Origin: Lepidodermella squamata
Lineage: Eukaryota; Gastrotricha
Direction of reading: 5' to 3'
NCBI GenBank assembly: GCA_047495785.1
Contig: JBLDXI010000015.1
Coordinates: 3,162,001-3,226,000, forward strand
Length of the DNA: 64,000 bases
How positions within the stretch are numbered: position 1 is the stretch's first letter; every line of letters starts with the position of its first letter. The position numbers were made by a program, and so were the translations under genes. Below the pieces are notes generated by a model. The model had not been told where the DNA came from. It was given only the letters and a program-made list of their open reading frames with translations, and made no database searches. Shown here piece by piece: positions 28,374-38,339 of this stretch.

Positions 28374-30539
28374 ATGAAATCGTTAGCAATTTTATTCACA
28401 ACGCTGACTATCGGCCTATTTTATGTCAAACATACAAAAGCTGCAGTGTATTGCGCACAACCTGCCCAAGTTGTAAACGGAAAATGCTACGACGGGGACG
28501 AAGATGACGATCCTGACGATGATGAATTGGTAGAAATATCAAGTTCAAGATCGTCGAGGGCAAAAACCTACCGGCAAGGAAGCCAGCTTCATTTCCGATG
28601 CGACAGTGGCTATGAGTTGCAAGGCTCTTCCGTAATAACATGCAGGGCGAGTGGGACCTGGTCGTCACTTCCGAAATGCGTTCGATCGCAGTCAAAGATC
28701 GAGGAGGAAGAGGATGAAGATGCACCTCAGCCTCTGTGTGAGAATTCACCAACTCTTGACTTTGGATTTTGTGTAGCTTCTAGAACGTCAAGTGCATCAG
28801 ACGACGGTGGAGATGACGACACTGGGGATGATGATCATTCTGCTACCTTTGATGACGATGAGGATTCGCAAGGTTTGGCTCAGAACAAACGTCAGGCGGC
28901 AACAAAGCTGACAACGGCCAACGGACCTCGTACAAAAACTACAATAAGCTCCCGCACAAATCCTACTGCACAGTCTGGAGGCTCTGAGCGGAGGTTACCT
29001 AAGTCAACCACAACTGTTACGACAGCAGCAAGCAAGAGGGTAAAAACGACTGTACGACGAGGTAGCACGACATCTACAGCATCGAGTGCAGTGAGAAAAA
29101 TTAATCAGCAGCGAAGTTTAAGCTCTATAACTGAGGCAAAATGTCAATGCCAGGGTGGATACGTTATGCGAGGACCAGCGACTGTGAGATGTGTCGGACA
29201 GGAACGATGGTCGTCAGTGCCTACATGTTCTCCCCCTTCATCCGCAAATATCAAGCAGACTTGTGATAGATTGCCGGCTGTAAATGGAGCCCTTTGCCGG
29301 AAGGAGATGGACCAAGGTCTTGTTGCCGCGAATACTCGTGACAGCGAATGGATTGACATGGACCCGAAGACTGAAATGGAGAGCGAGAGACTTTCGAAGC
29401 AAACAACCCCGCGTCAAAACTCGACAACTGCAGCTCAGATGCTAAGAGGCGCGGCAACAAGACGACGTGCCCCGACAACTCCTTCAAAAGTCATCATTAG
29501 CCGAAGGTCGGCTGAATCTTACACAGTTGGCTCAGTTTATGAATGCCAATGCAAACCTGGCTACGCGCAGCAAACAGATACATCTAAAGTTGTATGCATG
29601 GCAAATGGCGAGTGGTCGGACCTTCCAAGATGTGCGATAGCTCCTTCCACAAGGATCACTCGCTATTGCGGCGTTCCTCGAGAAGTTGATAATGCTGATT
29701 GCTTCAAAACCGAGGATAATGGCGATGTAGCCGAAGAGGCGCTTTCCGCCCAGGGCATCCGCTCACTGCAAGTCAGAAGTGGCCAGCAAATCACCTTTCA
29801 ATGTAAGAAGGGTTTCGAGATGCGTGGCGATGCGGTGGTTACATGTTCTTCCCAAGGAACTTGGTCTGCATACCCGACATGTGTACCTCTGGTTTGTAAT
29901 ATCCCCGAAATCGACTATGGAACCTGCCTCAAAGTTCAGCGTGGAAATACTGAGATTTTGCAGGTTAATGAGCAAGCCAAGTGTAATTGTGACCCCGGCT
30001 ATCGAATGACTGGAATTCCCGTTGTTACTTGTGAATCACGAGGCAGGTTATCGGCTCTTCCGCAGTGTAGCCCTGCCCCCAGAAAGCCAGTTCGTGCAAC
30101 TTGCCCTTCCCCACCAGAGGTGTCAGGATCAGGCTGTGACTGCCCTGACGACGATGAAGATGACGACTCTCAAGTCTTTTACTCTGGAGATACAGTACGA
30201 TATTCGTGCAAAAAGGGATACCGGATGGATGGTAGACCTGAGATCACTTGTGATGAAAATGGAGAATGGTCAGACGCGCCAACTTGCATTCGAACTGTAA
30301 CGAGATCCCCTCCTGCAAGTACGAAATGCCGAGCACCCCGAAAAGTTCCTAATGCCTATTGTCCTTGCGAAGATGCTGATGAGGAAGAAACGGCTCTGAA
30401 AAGATTCGATATCGGCGATCAAGTGAGATACACGTGCAATGAAAACTATCGGTTAATCGGCACTGGCTTGATTACCTGCCTACCAACTGGGTCTTGGTCA
30501 ACTTACCCGGTCTGCACTCCAACGTCTTCAAGAGGATGA
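28374..30539 (+). CDS. Secreted sushi (CCP) protein F with long acidic and basic inserts
   Basis: A single exon of 721 residues. The ATG at 28374 (MKSLAILFTTLTIGLFYVKH) follows an in-frame TTG and starts the signal peptide. Seven CCP modules can be traced, but modules 1, 2 and 3 have huge insertions in the loop after the second Cys: Asp/Glu runs (DGDEDDDPDDDELVE; DDGGDDDTGDDD), then Thr/Lys/Arg-rich stretches of about 100 residues. Modules 6 and 7 again contain acidic loops after a GCDC or YCPC pair. Convertase-like sites (NKRQ, SRRSAE) lie inside the inserts. The polyacidic loops could bind calcium or basic matrix proteins; this is inference. Unlike A to E it has no intron, suggesting retroposition or intron loss. 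Secreted, no anchor. Confidence 0.9.
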   Translation: MKSLAILFTTLTIGLFYVKHTKAAVYCAQPAQVVNGKCYDGDEDDDPDDDELVEISSSRSSRAKTYRQGSQLHFRCDSGYELQGSSVITCRASGTWSSLPKCVRSQSKIEEEEDEDAPQPLCENSPTLDFGFCVASRTSSASDDGGDDDTGDDDHSATFDDDEDSQGLAQNKRQAATKLTTANGPRTKTTISSRTNPTAQSGGSERRLPKSTTTVTTAASKRVKTTVRRGSTTSTASSAVRKINQQRSLSSITEAKCQCQGGYVMRGPATVRCVGQERWSSVPTCSPPSSANIKQTCDRLPAVNGALCRKEMDQGLVAANTRDSEWIDMDPKTEMESERLSKQTTPRQNSTTAAQMLRGAATRRRAPTTPSKVIISRRSAESYTVGSVYECQCKPGYAQQTDTSKVVCMANGEWSDLPRCAIAPSTRITRYCGVPREVDNADCFKTEDNGDVAEEALSAQGIRSLQVRSGQQITFQCKKGFEMRGDAVVTCSSQGTWSAYPTCVPLVCNIPEIDYGTCLKVQRGNTEILQVNEQAKCNCDPGYRMTGIPVVTCESRGRLSALPQCSPAPRKPVRATCPSPPEVSGSGCDCPDDDEDDDSQVFYSGDTVRYSCKKGYRMDGRPEITCDENGEWSDAPTCIRTVTRSPPASTKCRAPRKVPNAYCPCEDADEEETALKRFDIGDQVRYTCNENYRLIGTGLITCLPTGSWSTYPVCTPTSSRG

Positions 30540-30595
30540 AATGAATGATATCACATGCATGCAACTTAATTATTCTAGACGGAAAACAAAAGTGA

Positions 30596-30601
30596 AATAA
30601 A
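30596..30601 (+). terminator. Poly(A) signal of sushi gene F
   Basis: AATAAA, 57 nt after the stop codon. Confidence 0.6.
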
Positions 30602-30709
30602 AACTTCATTTACTTCCGTTTGCTCATTCAGTGCATTTTGAGTACAAAAGTTTCATAATAAAAACACGTGAAAAAACATGGCTTGGTAGTATCATGATAT
30701 TGGAAGACG

Positions 30710-31300
30710 TCATACATCAGCTGTAAATTCGATATCATCCTCTCTAGGTGGAGGAGCACCAAACTTGGCAACTTCGCGCCCAGGTTTTAGCCGAGGAGAA
30801 TGCCACGACAGAACATCAGCTGATATCGATGCTTTCATGTAAGGCAAGTCCTCCACAACGGTCACTTTGCGATCGCATGTGCAGAGCTGATGGGCAGATT
30901 GGCTTTTCTTACAGGAGTCGCTGTTGTCTGGCAGTGCGGAAACTTCCATGTTTCCAGCATTAGTTTTGTTGAGCGATTGAACATAAAAATAATCTGGTGC
31001 ATTGTCTATGGTTGCGTCCCGATCACTGCCCTCTGAGCTTTCATAGAGATCGTCTTCGGCTAATTTGTAGTATTTTTTCGCCATGAAACTGAGAAGTATG
31101 ATGGCAACAATGGCGCCGAACGGAGCACCTGCGAAGAAACCGCCGGCAACCGTATAGGGCTTAATTGATTTTGTGGTGAAAGGCTCCTCGTGACCGACAG
31201 AATCGAGGTAGCTAGCAATGGCGAGGCCGATCATTGCGAACAGCAGAATGCAGAAGACGCACATCAACATCCAACACCATGATAGATACTTGCAGCGCAT
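30710..31300 (-). CDS. Small two-transmembrane protein of the GFFxG family, long-tailed member
   Basis: One exon, 196 residues. A short Cys/Trp-rich start leads into TM1 (LMCVFCILLFAMIGLAIASY). A loop of about 20 residues ends in KPYTVAG; TM2 is GGFFAGAPFGAIVAIILL, followed by a basic stop (KKYYK) and a cytoplasmic-looking tail of about 110 acidic, Ser-rich residues. I do not recognise the family. The segment P-x5-GFF-x-G-[AG]-x2-G-x3-A aligns without gaps with two genes at 42-43 kb and, more weakly, a third, so the four appear to be paralogues. The glycine spacing in TM2 resembles helix-packing motifs. Function unknown. The tail contains possible sorting motifs (YKLAEDDLYESS). Confidence 0.72.
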   Translation of the reverse strand: MRCKYLSWCWMLMCVFCILLFAMIGLAIASYLDSVGHEEPFTTKSIKPYTVAGGFFAGAPFGAIVAIILLSFMAKKYYKLAEDDLYESSEGSDRDATIDNAPDYFYVQSLNKTNAGNMEVSALPDNSDSCKKSQSAHQLCTCDRKVTVVEDLPYMKASISADVLSWHSPRLKPGREVAKFGAPPPREDDIEFTADV

Positions 31301-32923
31301 AATACGATTGGCAGGACGTAATCATCAGAAATTTAAAAGCCAAACTAGGATAATAGGCGAGAAAATTGCATTTTTTGCACGTCCCATGAATGTTTCTATC
31401 CAAAAAAACGGGCAGTAGTCAGCGTGGTTTTTTATTTATTTATTCATTGTTGAAAAGAAGAGGAACGATTCTGCTGATACTTTTCCTACGGCAGTTCTTC
31501 TGATATAAGGGCTCTTCATGTTTGAGGCATCCAAAGATATAATGGATAGTGTAATAATAAAACACGCATTTCATCTTATCAAAGTATAGCATGCTATGCA
31601 AAACATCGCTTCCGAAGACGAGATGCCTATTATTTATGCATTGCAAATACTCCATTACAAATGGAGACATGCAAGCTAGATATGCGAGGCGAAATAGTTG
31701 CATCGTAACTATCACTGGTAAAGAGCAATCGCTGAAGATTAGCGGATTACGACTCGCCCAAATAAGACTTATCAGCCGGTGTTGGTTGTTTTCCTCTTTT
31801 TTCACAAACAAGCTATGCATTGTAAATTAGATCTGGAGTTGCGAATGATATTTTTAAGATTATCCAAAATGGGCCAAGCTTGGCCTAATTCTTTTGACAT
31901 ACAACTGGAATAAAGAATAACAATCCTCAACGAAAATTCAGAATTCAAACTATTAACAGCATGGTTCCCTAAGCTAAGTTAAATTATCCGGAGAAAGCGA
32001 ATTATGAACAACAACCTGGAACAAGCAGTAAAACGCGATCTCTGTTTCGAGTGCAAGTTGCAGTTATTAGTTTCGCCGGAGGGGCGCTTTTTTGATCGCC
32101 GAAGGCACAATACGCACGCAAAAACTGTGCGAGAAATAACGCAGCGGAGGTATTAACTCGCTATTAGTCCGACAGGTATATCGATAAGTGTTCGTTACAA
32201 AATTGTATATATGATACACCGGATAGATACCTATGTAAAAAGCCGGTATAGGTGATGGGCAATAAATAACAAAAATACACTCCCATAGCCTGGAATCAGC
32301 TGACTCTGAAGAGGAAACAAATGCGCATATACCGCACAGACCAGCATTTGCAGAAATATCGCTATTTATGATAATCGACTTCAATAGTATCCGCATCAGA
32401 TTAAAAGCAGATAAACAGATGAAAACAGATTGCACCCGGATTTTTCTTCTCATATAGTATTTCGCTCGGCCGAGTCTGGTAATTTGACCCGGTAAGTAAA
32501 CACTTTTGAAGTCAAAAACTGCCGCTATTCATATTCTGGATATTAAATACCCAACGTATTTCGTTTTAAGCTGCGTAATGAGCTGGAATAAATGTTGCTG
32601 CATGTATTGACGACGACGGTAAACGGGTCTAAGGCAGTGACTCGAAATTTTCCGAGACAATTATTCCGCAAAAATGAGCCAGAAATATTGTATCCGGTTA
32701 AAACACTCCATCTTCATTTGTTCAGTCTTCTCAGCCAGACGTAGCAGAATGTTTACACCTCAGACCAGCACGAATTGAAGAAACCTTCGCATTAGATTGA
32801 ACAGTGGGTGGTTAATGACACTGTCATACGTCATGCTCAAGTAAATAAAAGAAGCTAGGTGCTTATAACAGGCAGCTATTAGCATCCCTTTTACTCAGTT
32901 CGTGAATTACACTAGAGTTTGAA
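31301..32923. other. AT-rich intergenic region before sushi gene G
   Basis: About 1.6 kb. Minus-strand frames at 31440-31820 and 32067-32453 exceed 120 codons but show no domain or recognisable composition. A TATAA box at 32864-32868 lies 55 nt before the ATG of gene G. Confidence 0.4.
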
Positions 32924-33885
32924 ATGATGGCGTGCAAACTCTTGAAGGTTTGGGTTGCAATTTCGGTTGCTGCTTTGTCGATTGAGGCAGCTCCTTTGCT
33001 ATCAGTAGCTCCTGGCAGCGCATGCCCACTACCACCGGCTGTGCCTGGTTCAGGATGCGAAGGCTCTGGCTGCCCTCAGGATTACGCTCCTCGCGTTATG
33101 AAATTCAATTTTGGTGACGAAATTACTTTCGAACGATGCCGCGAAGAATTCAACACGTAAGATAATGTTTTTCACATTTCCTCAGGATGGTAACGTAAAT
33201 ACTATAAAATAGGTATGGAAATCTGACTATACGATGCCTGAGAACCGGAAAATGGTCTGCAAATCCTGTTTGCGTGCCCAAAGCGAACTGTGGAGCTTTG
33301 CCTGTGGTCGCGAATGGAGCATGTTCCCCAGTTGGGGGTGCCGAAGATAGATATCCAATTGGTGCTGACGCAACCTGCATTTGCGACGATGGTTACGCTC
33401 TTAACTCGCCCGCTTCAACGACGATTAGCTGCCTGCGAAATGGAAATTGGAGCCTCATACCCAAGTGCCTACAGATCTCAGGAGGCAAGAAATGCGAAGC
33501 TGAATCTGCACCCAAGTTGCAGTTCGGCGCGTGTGTTAGCTTCTGGGGCGATGGAGCTTCATCATTCGATCAAGGCGAGGGTCTTCTATGTGAATGCCAA
33601 CCTGGCTACCGTATTCAGGGCAATGCGGACGTTCCTTGTCTCTCAGGAGGCAGATGGGGTCCCATGCCGACCTGTGTCGTCCCGAAAAATTGTGGCACTT
33701 TGCCGGAGGTCAGGTTCGGATTCTGCGGAGATGAAGAATCCACACTGACCTACGATGAGAACTCTGTGATTGATTGCAGCTGTAATGAAAACTACTACAA
33801 TGCCAGCCCGTACAATGCAAGTGTGACTTGCTCTAACGGATCGTGGAGCCGTACGACGCCAAACTGCGTGGCTATTCCCCGCTAA
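32924..33885 (+). CDS. Secreted sushi (CCP) protein G, four modules
   Basis: Two exons, 32924-33156 and 33213-33885, encode 301 residues. Tandem ATGs begin a signal peptide (MMACKLLKVWVAISVAALSIEA). Four CCP modules follow: the first contains GCEGSGC, like the terminal modules of A, B and F; the others have the TCxC or CECQPGY pattern common in this cluster. The 56-nt intron interrupts module 1 between the second and third conserved Cys. No linker runs or anchors are present. The last module ends TTPNCVAIPR. Secreted; ligand unknown. AATAAA at 33975-33980 is the likely poly(A) signal. Confidence 0.9.
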
Positions 33886-34207
33886 GATCCTTACAACAAA
33901 TGATGAAAGATGCTTCATGATGAAAGATGAAATAGCACAGCATGTGTACCATATTCCAGCTTAAAATGAAACGAAATAAAGATATGTTGAACCCTGTCGC
34001 CTATCTGTTGTGTTTTGGTCATCTTGAATCCATAATTCTGGTTAACAGCGAAGCCTATTTATTTGATTTGGCTTTTCATTTGATCCACAGATATGAGTGC
34101 TAGAGCTGGAAAAGGTTTTAATCCGAAAAGCGTGGTTAAGTTTAATGTTTCAAGTTGCCTATATCGTCACGCTCAGCCGGGCTCATTTCATTGTAATCAA
34201 CAGAAAG

Positions 34208-35242
34208 ATGGCAGCAGAGTTTAACTCACGAGTGCTTAGCTGTTTCATCTTTATTCTATCCGCAGCGCAAATCTTCGCCGTTCGACCTTGCCGTTTGCCA
34301 ACTTACCGGTTTGCTACCTGCACAAACTGTGACAATCAAGCGTCAATCCAAGTGAGAAAATTTGTCCCCCGTTTTACATCTGTCACTTTTACATGCAATA
34401 CGGGAAGTGGCTCCTTCCGCCTCATATGTTTACAAAACGGAACGTGGGATGGAAGATCAAGCTGTGCAACTACAGGTGATGATGAGCAGACAGATGAGCA
34501 GACAGATGAGCAGACATTAGCTGTACCCGTGCCTACAGACTCCTGGGTTGGTAGCTTACTGACAGAGTGTAATGACAGTCCCTTAATACCGAATGGCTCG
34601 TGCGAAATAACTGATAATGTAAGGATTGCCCGATGCCAATGCGCAAACGGATATCAAATGTCATCAGATGAAGCAGAAGCTCAGTGCCAGCACGATGGAA
34701 CTTGGAGAATTGATTTCAGCTGTTCACGTCCGGTTTTAACTACAACCTCAGTTAGGCAATCAACAACGCCTCAATTTTCTGGATGTTTGACGTTACCTAT
34801 CGTAGAGGGCGCTGACTGCGTGGGAAAATGCGATGCCCCATTCTCGGTAAATGATACGATCAAGTTCATGTGCCGACGAAACTGGACCCTTGAGGAAGGA
34901 AGCAGTTCGTACTCCACTTGCAAAGCTTCCGGTCGATGGACTACGCTCCCAAAATGCATTTACACCCCTGGACGGGACTGCATGGCGATACCAACAATTG
35001 ACAACGGCGAATGTATCAATTGCACAAATGCAGCAGGCAATCAAGCGATTTCATATTATTCAGCGGGGCAGATGATAGCATTTCGATGCAAGAATGGATT
35101 CACTATTAGCGGCGGGAACAATTTGAGCGTGTGCAAAGCAAGTGGCAGGTGGAGTCCGATACCTACCTGCATTCAGGACGATCTCTCTAATAATTCAACA
35201 AAAGCGCCCATTAAAAATCTTCCTTCGGGTTCACTATCTTGA
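34208..35242 (+). CDS. Secreted sushi (CCP) protein H, four modules
   Basis: One exon, 344 residues from the ATG at 34208, chosen because MAAEFNSRVLSCFIFILSAA is a good signal peptide; an in-frame extension to a GTG at 34097 is less plausible. Module 1 (CRLPTYRFATC) is followed by an acidic linker containing three exact TDEQ units encoded by a 12-nt repeat. Modules 2 to 4 follow, with GKC or INC extra cysteines in 3 and 4. A short Asn/Ser/Lys tail ends GSLS. Secreted. The stop codon lies only 45 bp from the stop of the oppositely oriented gene I, and ATTAAA variants at 35253-35267 are the only poly(A) signals visible. Confidence 0.88.
   Translation: MAAEFNSRVLSCFIFILSAAQIFAVRPCRLPTYRFATCTNCDNQASIQVRKFVPRFTSVTFTCNTGSGSFRLICLQNGTWDGRSSCATTGDDEQTDEQTDEQTLAVPVPTDSWVGSLLTECNDSPLIPNGSCEITDNVRIARCQCANGYQMSSDEAEAQCQHDGTWRIDFSCSRPVLTTTSVRQSTTPQFSGCLTLPIVEGADCVGKCDAPFSVNDTIKFMCRRNWTLEEGSSSYSTCKASGRWTTLPKCIYTPGRDCMAIPTIDNGECINCTNAAGNQAISYYSAGQMIAFRCKNGFTISGGNNLSVCKASGRWSPIPTCIQDDLSNNSTKAPIKNLPSGSLS
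34481..34516 (+). repeat. 12-nt minisatellite in the coding region of sushi gene H
   Basis: Three perfect copies of GATGAGCAGACA, encoding the TDEQ repeat between CCP modules 1 and 2. Confidence 0.9.
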
Positions 35243-35287
35243 ATAAGGATTTATTAAATTCATTAAACTGTTAATATGAAAACTTGG

Positions 35288-36943
35288 TCATATTTTCACA
35301 CAGGATGGTAATTTTGTCCATACTCCTTCATCGGAACAAGCAACTGTAGAATCGCCATTTAATGAATAATTGGGGTTACACTGACATTCGAGGATAAATC
35401 CTGGCAAGAAGTCGTCTTTGCCTCTGTCTTCATCCGAAGTAACATCACAATACCCATTTGTTATATCTGGTATTGAGTGACAATATAAGCTAGCTTTACA
35501 CATTGGTAAGGCGCTCCATTTTCCTTTCGGAGTGCATTCGATTTTGTCTGAAGAAGATGAATATGTGAAACCAACATCGCAATCACACACCACACTCTCC
35601 GAAACTTTAAACTGAGACGCTCCATCATTCGAGCTACTCTGACAGGCGCCATTCGGCAATTCCGGCAGCTCGCACATAGTTATGTTGGCAGGTGTCGGCG
35701 TTTCTTTTGGGAGACATTTCGGAGGAGGGCTCCAAGTAAGATTGGGCAGGCAAGTTATACTTGCTTCAGCTGGTGAAAGATCAAAGCCATCATCGCATGC
35801 GCAATTTATAATGGTTCCTGTTTGATAAGACCCTGGCTCCAGGTCGGGGTCCGGAGAAAAAAGCTGAATGTTCTGCTGGCATGATCCATTCGGAACCTTT
35901 GGCTCCGCTTTACACCCTGGCTTAAGAATTCTTGCACTGCAAGTAGGATAGATGGACCACGATCCGTTACCCAAGCATGTGACGGCCGGATTTCCGACCA
36001 TGTTGAACCCAGGTCGACATTGATAGATAATTGATTCTCCTGGGGCGAAATCCCTGCTGATCGTTGAAGGATGCTGGCAAAGCTCACAACCCGTATTTGT
36101 AATGTATCTAGGACGAGTGCATTTGACCGTACTGGTAGCGGTCGTCGTCGTCGATAAAGTTGGGGTTCTTGTTGATGCCGATGTTTTCGTCGACAATGTT
36201 GTCAGCAATGTCGTAGTTAGTAACTTTGTGGTCGGAGAGGCAGGGTTGCTTCTCGTTGCAGTAGTAATGGTAGAAGTAAACGTAGCTGTAGATGTCGTAG
36301 TGATAGCAGTAGCGGCAGTAGTAGTTGTTGTAGCAGCAGTCCTCGTCGTTGTTGAAGTTTTAATTGAACCACTTGTAACAGGTGTTTGAGGGGGCAGTCG
36401 ACTGGCAAGACCCCGAACGCAGGTTGCGTTTCCCGTCCAAGTTCCGTTACTAGAACATCTTATTTTACTTATACCGCCCCTGAAAATGAAACCATCAGCG
36501 CAAACGCATTGTATCTCTTGTCCCGGACTGTAATTTGTTTTGTCACTGAAGTCATCGCAGAGTCCATTTGTGATCTCAACGGGGGCTAAACAGGTTTTTC
36601 CGTTCGGGTAGCTTGTTGATTTCGGTAACCTTGTAGTGCTTGACCTGCCTGATGTTCGACGACACTCTGGTGATTTTTCCCATCTTCCGTCAGGTAAACA
36701 TCGTATTTCCGGTTCGCCAACTAATACGTATCCTGTAGTGCATTCGTACCACACTGACTGGCCGGCGGAATAGGTGGATACAGCACGATTGGTAAAATCG
36801 ACTGGAACCCGTAATGTCCTGCTTATACCTTGGATTGCATAGCAGACGCTATTCGGCACTTCCGGTGGCATAAAGCAAAAAATGATACCGTGTACATTGC
36901 CCACTGTAAGCATGAGCACGTAAAAGGCAAGCCAAGCATGCAT
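35288..36943 (-). CDS. Secreted sushi (CCP) protein I, six modules with long Thr/Ser linker
   Basis: One exon, 551 residues. The ATG at 36943 (MHAWLAFYVLMLTVGNVHG) was preferred to an in-frame TTG 16 codons upstream. Module 1 opens CFMPPEVPNSVCY, like the first modules of A and B. Module 2 is followed by a linker of about 90 residues, almost entirely Thr, Ala and Ser, expected to be O-glycosylated and extended. Modules 3 to 6 follow, module 3 with the GCELC pair. The protein ends directly after module 6 (LPSCVKI). Secreted. It is the only sushi gene of the cluster on the minus strand and converges on gene H. AATAAA at 35255-35250 lies 33 nt past its stop and overlaps the putative 3' end of H. 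Confidence 0.9.
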   Translation of the reverse strand: MHAWLAFYVLMLTVGNVHGIIFCFMPPEVPNSVCYAIQGISRTLRVPVDFTNRAVSTYSAGQSVWYECTTGYVLVGEPEIRCLPDGRWEKSPECRRTSGRSSTTRLPKSTSYPNGKTCLAPVEITNGLCDDFSDKTNYSPGQEIQCVCADGFIFRGGISKIRCSSNGTWTGNATCVRGLASRLPPQTPVTSGSIKTSTTTRTAATTTTTAATAITTTSTATFTSTITTATRSNPASPTTKLLTTTLLTTLSTKTSASTRTPTLSTTTTATSTVKCTRPRYITNTGCELCQHPSTISRDFAPGESIIYQCRPGFNMVGNPAVTCLGNGSWSIYPTCSARILKPGCKAEPKVPNGSCQQNIQLFSPDPDLEPGSYQTGTIINCACDDGFDLSPAEASITCLPNLTWSPPPKCLPKETPTPANITMCELPELPNGACQSSSNDGASQFKVSESVVCDCDVGFTYSSSSDKIECTPKGKWSALPMCKASLYCHSIPDITNGYCDVTSDEDRGKDDFLPGFILECQCNPNYSLNGDSTVACSDEGVWTKLPSCVKI

Positions 36944-37516
36944 CACGAAGAATCTTTTATAGTGAGAGATATAATCTGATGCTCTAGTCAACAGTCAACA
37001 GCCACGTGTAATGAACAGCTGAACTGCAAAGACTTCAAAAATCCAAGTCAGCATGATAATATGTATGAAAGCGGACGTGAGACGTTATCCAGAACTTACA
37101 TTGGTTAATCGCCGTCCACCTTAAATGAAATTATTGTTAAGCCAGTGTCATAGCCATGTCAATATCTGTTTTTATCATAATCAAGTTTCTTGATCATGAA
37201 TCAAGAGGTTTTCTGTAATATTTCGGAACTCTAATATATTTCAAAACCCTTTAACCTCACAATGGCAACAACGCCAGTGACGTGCCTCAAAGACATTGAC
37301 AATACAACCAATGGATATTAACATTTATGCGGCATGTATGTGTATGATATCAATTAATAGCCAATTGCTATAAATGGTTATCTGTCAAAGGTGTGAAAAC
37401 CTCTGCCGTGATCTGCCATGTCTACGCCTAATTGCCCCACACGCATCTTAACAGTGGATAAAGGGCTGCGGTACTCGGTCAATTCTCACACCTTTTAAAG
37501 CACTAGATGAAATAAA
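36944..37516. other. Divergent gap between sushi genes I and J
   Basis: About 570 bp between two genes transcribed apart. Several TGATCATGA-type small palindromes near 37190 but no clear TATA at the usual spacing for gene J. No gene seen. Confidence 0.4.
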
Positions 37517-38284
37517 ATGAAGAAAAATTATTATCAAGCCATAACATCACCGTACATTGTATCAGCTCTCATCTTACTAAGCTTCATTGGCAAGCCTTTC
37601 GTAAACTCAATATGCTTCCAAGCCCCTGGTATCGAAAATGGATTGTGTATGGCTAGATCGGCATCTATTTCGAGTCGGCGTGAGAATGAAATGCGGTGGA
37701 TGCAAACTGGCGGAAAAGCCGACTGCTTCTGCAAGCCACCATACAACCTCGTCGGCGAAGAAACGGTGACTTGTGAGGAAGATGGATCGTGGTCTGATGT
37801 ACCCTATTGCGAACTACCCCCTCTATGTTTCGTACTGCCTCAAATCACCAACGGGACATGTGTGGTCTTACACCCTGAAAAGCGTCTTGGAAATCAGTTC
37901 TACCTGAACATTGGCGATCAAGTTCTGTGTCGATGTCGACGTGGCCATGCAATATTCACGGAAAATCGTCAATGGTTCACTGACGCGCAGTTAGCGACTT
38001 GCATCTGGCGAAACAGATACGACTCTGATTACCTAACCTTCGACAATAGACTGCGTTGCAGGAAAATTTGCCGACCGTTACCAGATTATCTCGACGCAAC
38101 GTGTATCAATTGCAGCGAAAGATTGCCAACCGAAGATACAACCGTGTACGTCTACACCCCTGGTGACAAGGCGTTCGTTTGGTGTAATCAGTCTGACTAT
38201 CAACTGTCTGGCCCGTCTGTTTTAAAATGCTTGGACTCCGGTGAATGGCAGGGTCAAATGCCAACCTGTGAAGCGTTAACATAA
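37517..38284 (+). CDS. Secreted sushi (CCP) protein J, three modules
   Basis: One exon, 255 residues. The N-terminus MKKNYYQAITSPYIVSALIL leads into a signal peptide. Module 1 opens CFQAPGIENGLC, the same style as A, B and I. Module 2 has an unusually long middle region with many aromatic residues (NRQWFTDAQLATCIWRNRY). Module 3 contains the INC extra cysteine and a long loop. It ends soon after the last Cys. Secreted; ligand unknown. Its AATAAA (38327-38332) lies 43 nt past the stop, and the resulting 3' end would run into the last codons of the convergent gene at 38340. Confidence 0.88.
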   Translation: MKKNYYQAITSPYIVSALILLSFIGKPFVNSICFQAPGIENGLCMARSASISSRRENEMRWMQTGGKADCFCKPPYNLVGEETVTCEEDGSWSDVPYCELPPLCFVLPQITNGTCVVLHPEKRLGNQFYLNIGDQVLCRCRRGHAIFTENRQWFTDAQLATCIWRNRYDSDYLTFDNRLRCRKICRPLPDYLDATCINCSERLPTEDTTVYVYTPGDKAFVWCNQSDYQLSGPSVLKCLDSGEWQGQMPTCEALT

Positions 38285-38339
38285 TGAGTTGTTTTATTAC
38301 ATTTAAACGTGTATTGCATCGCGGTGAATAAATGAGTTA

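Noticed and set aside
31440-32453. Two minus-strand frames of over 120 codons
   Set aside because: No recognisable domain, and Cys/Ser/Tyr-rich wording typical of chance frames. Left unannotated.
12033-38284. Reading the sushi cluster as a vertebrate-type complement regulator cluster
   Set aside because: Module sequences, extra cysteines and secreted architecture differ from complement regulators; only the CCP fold is shared.
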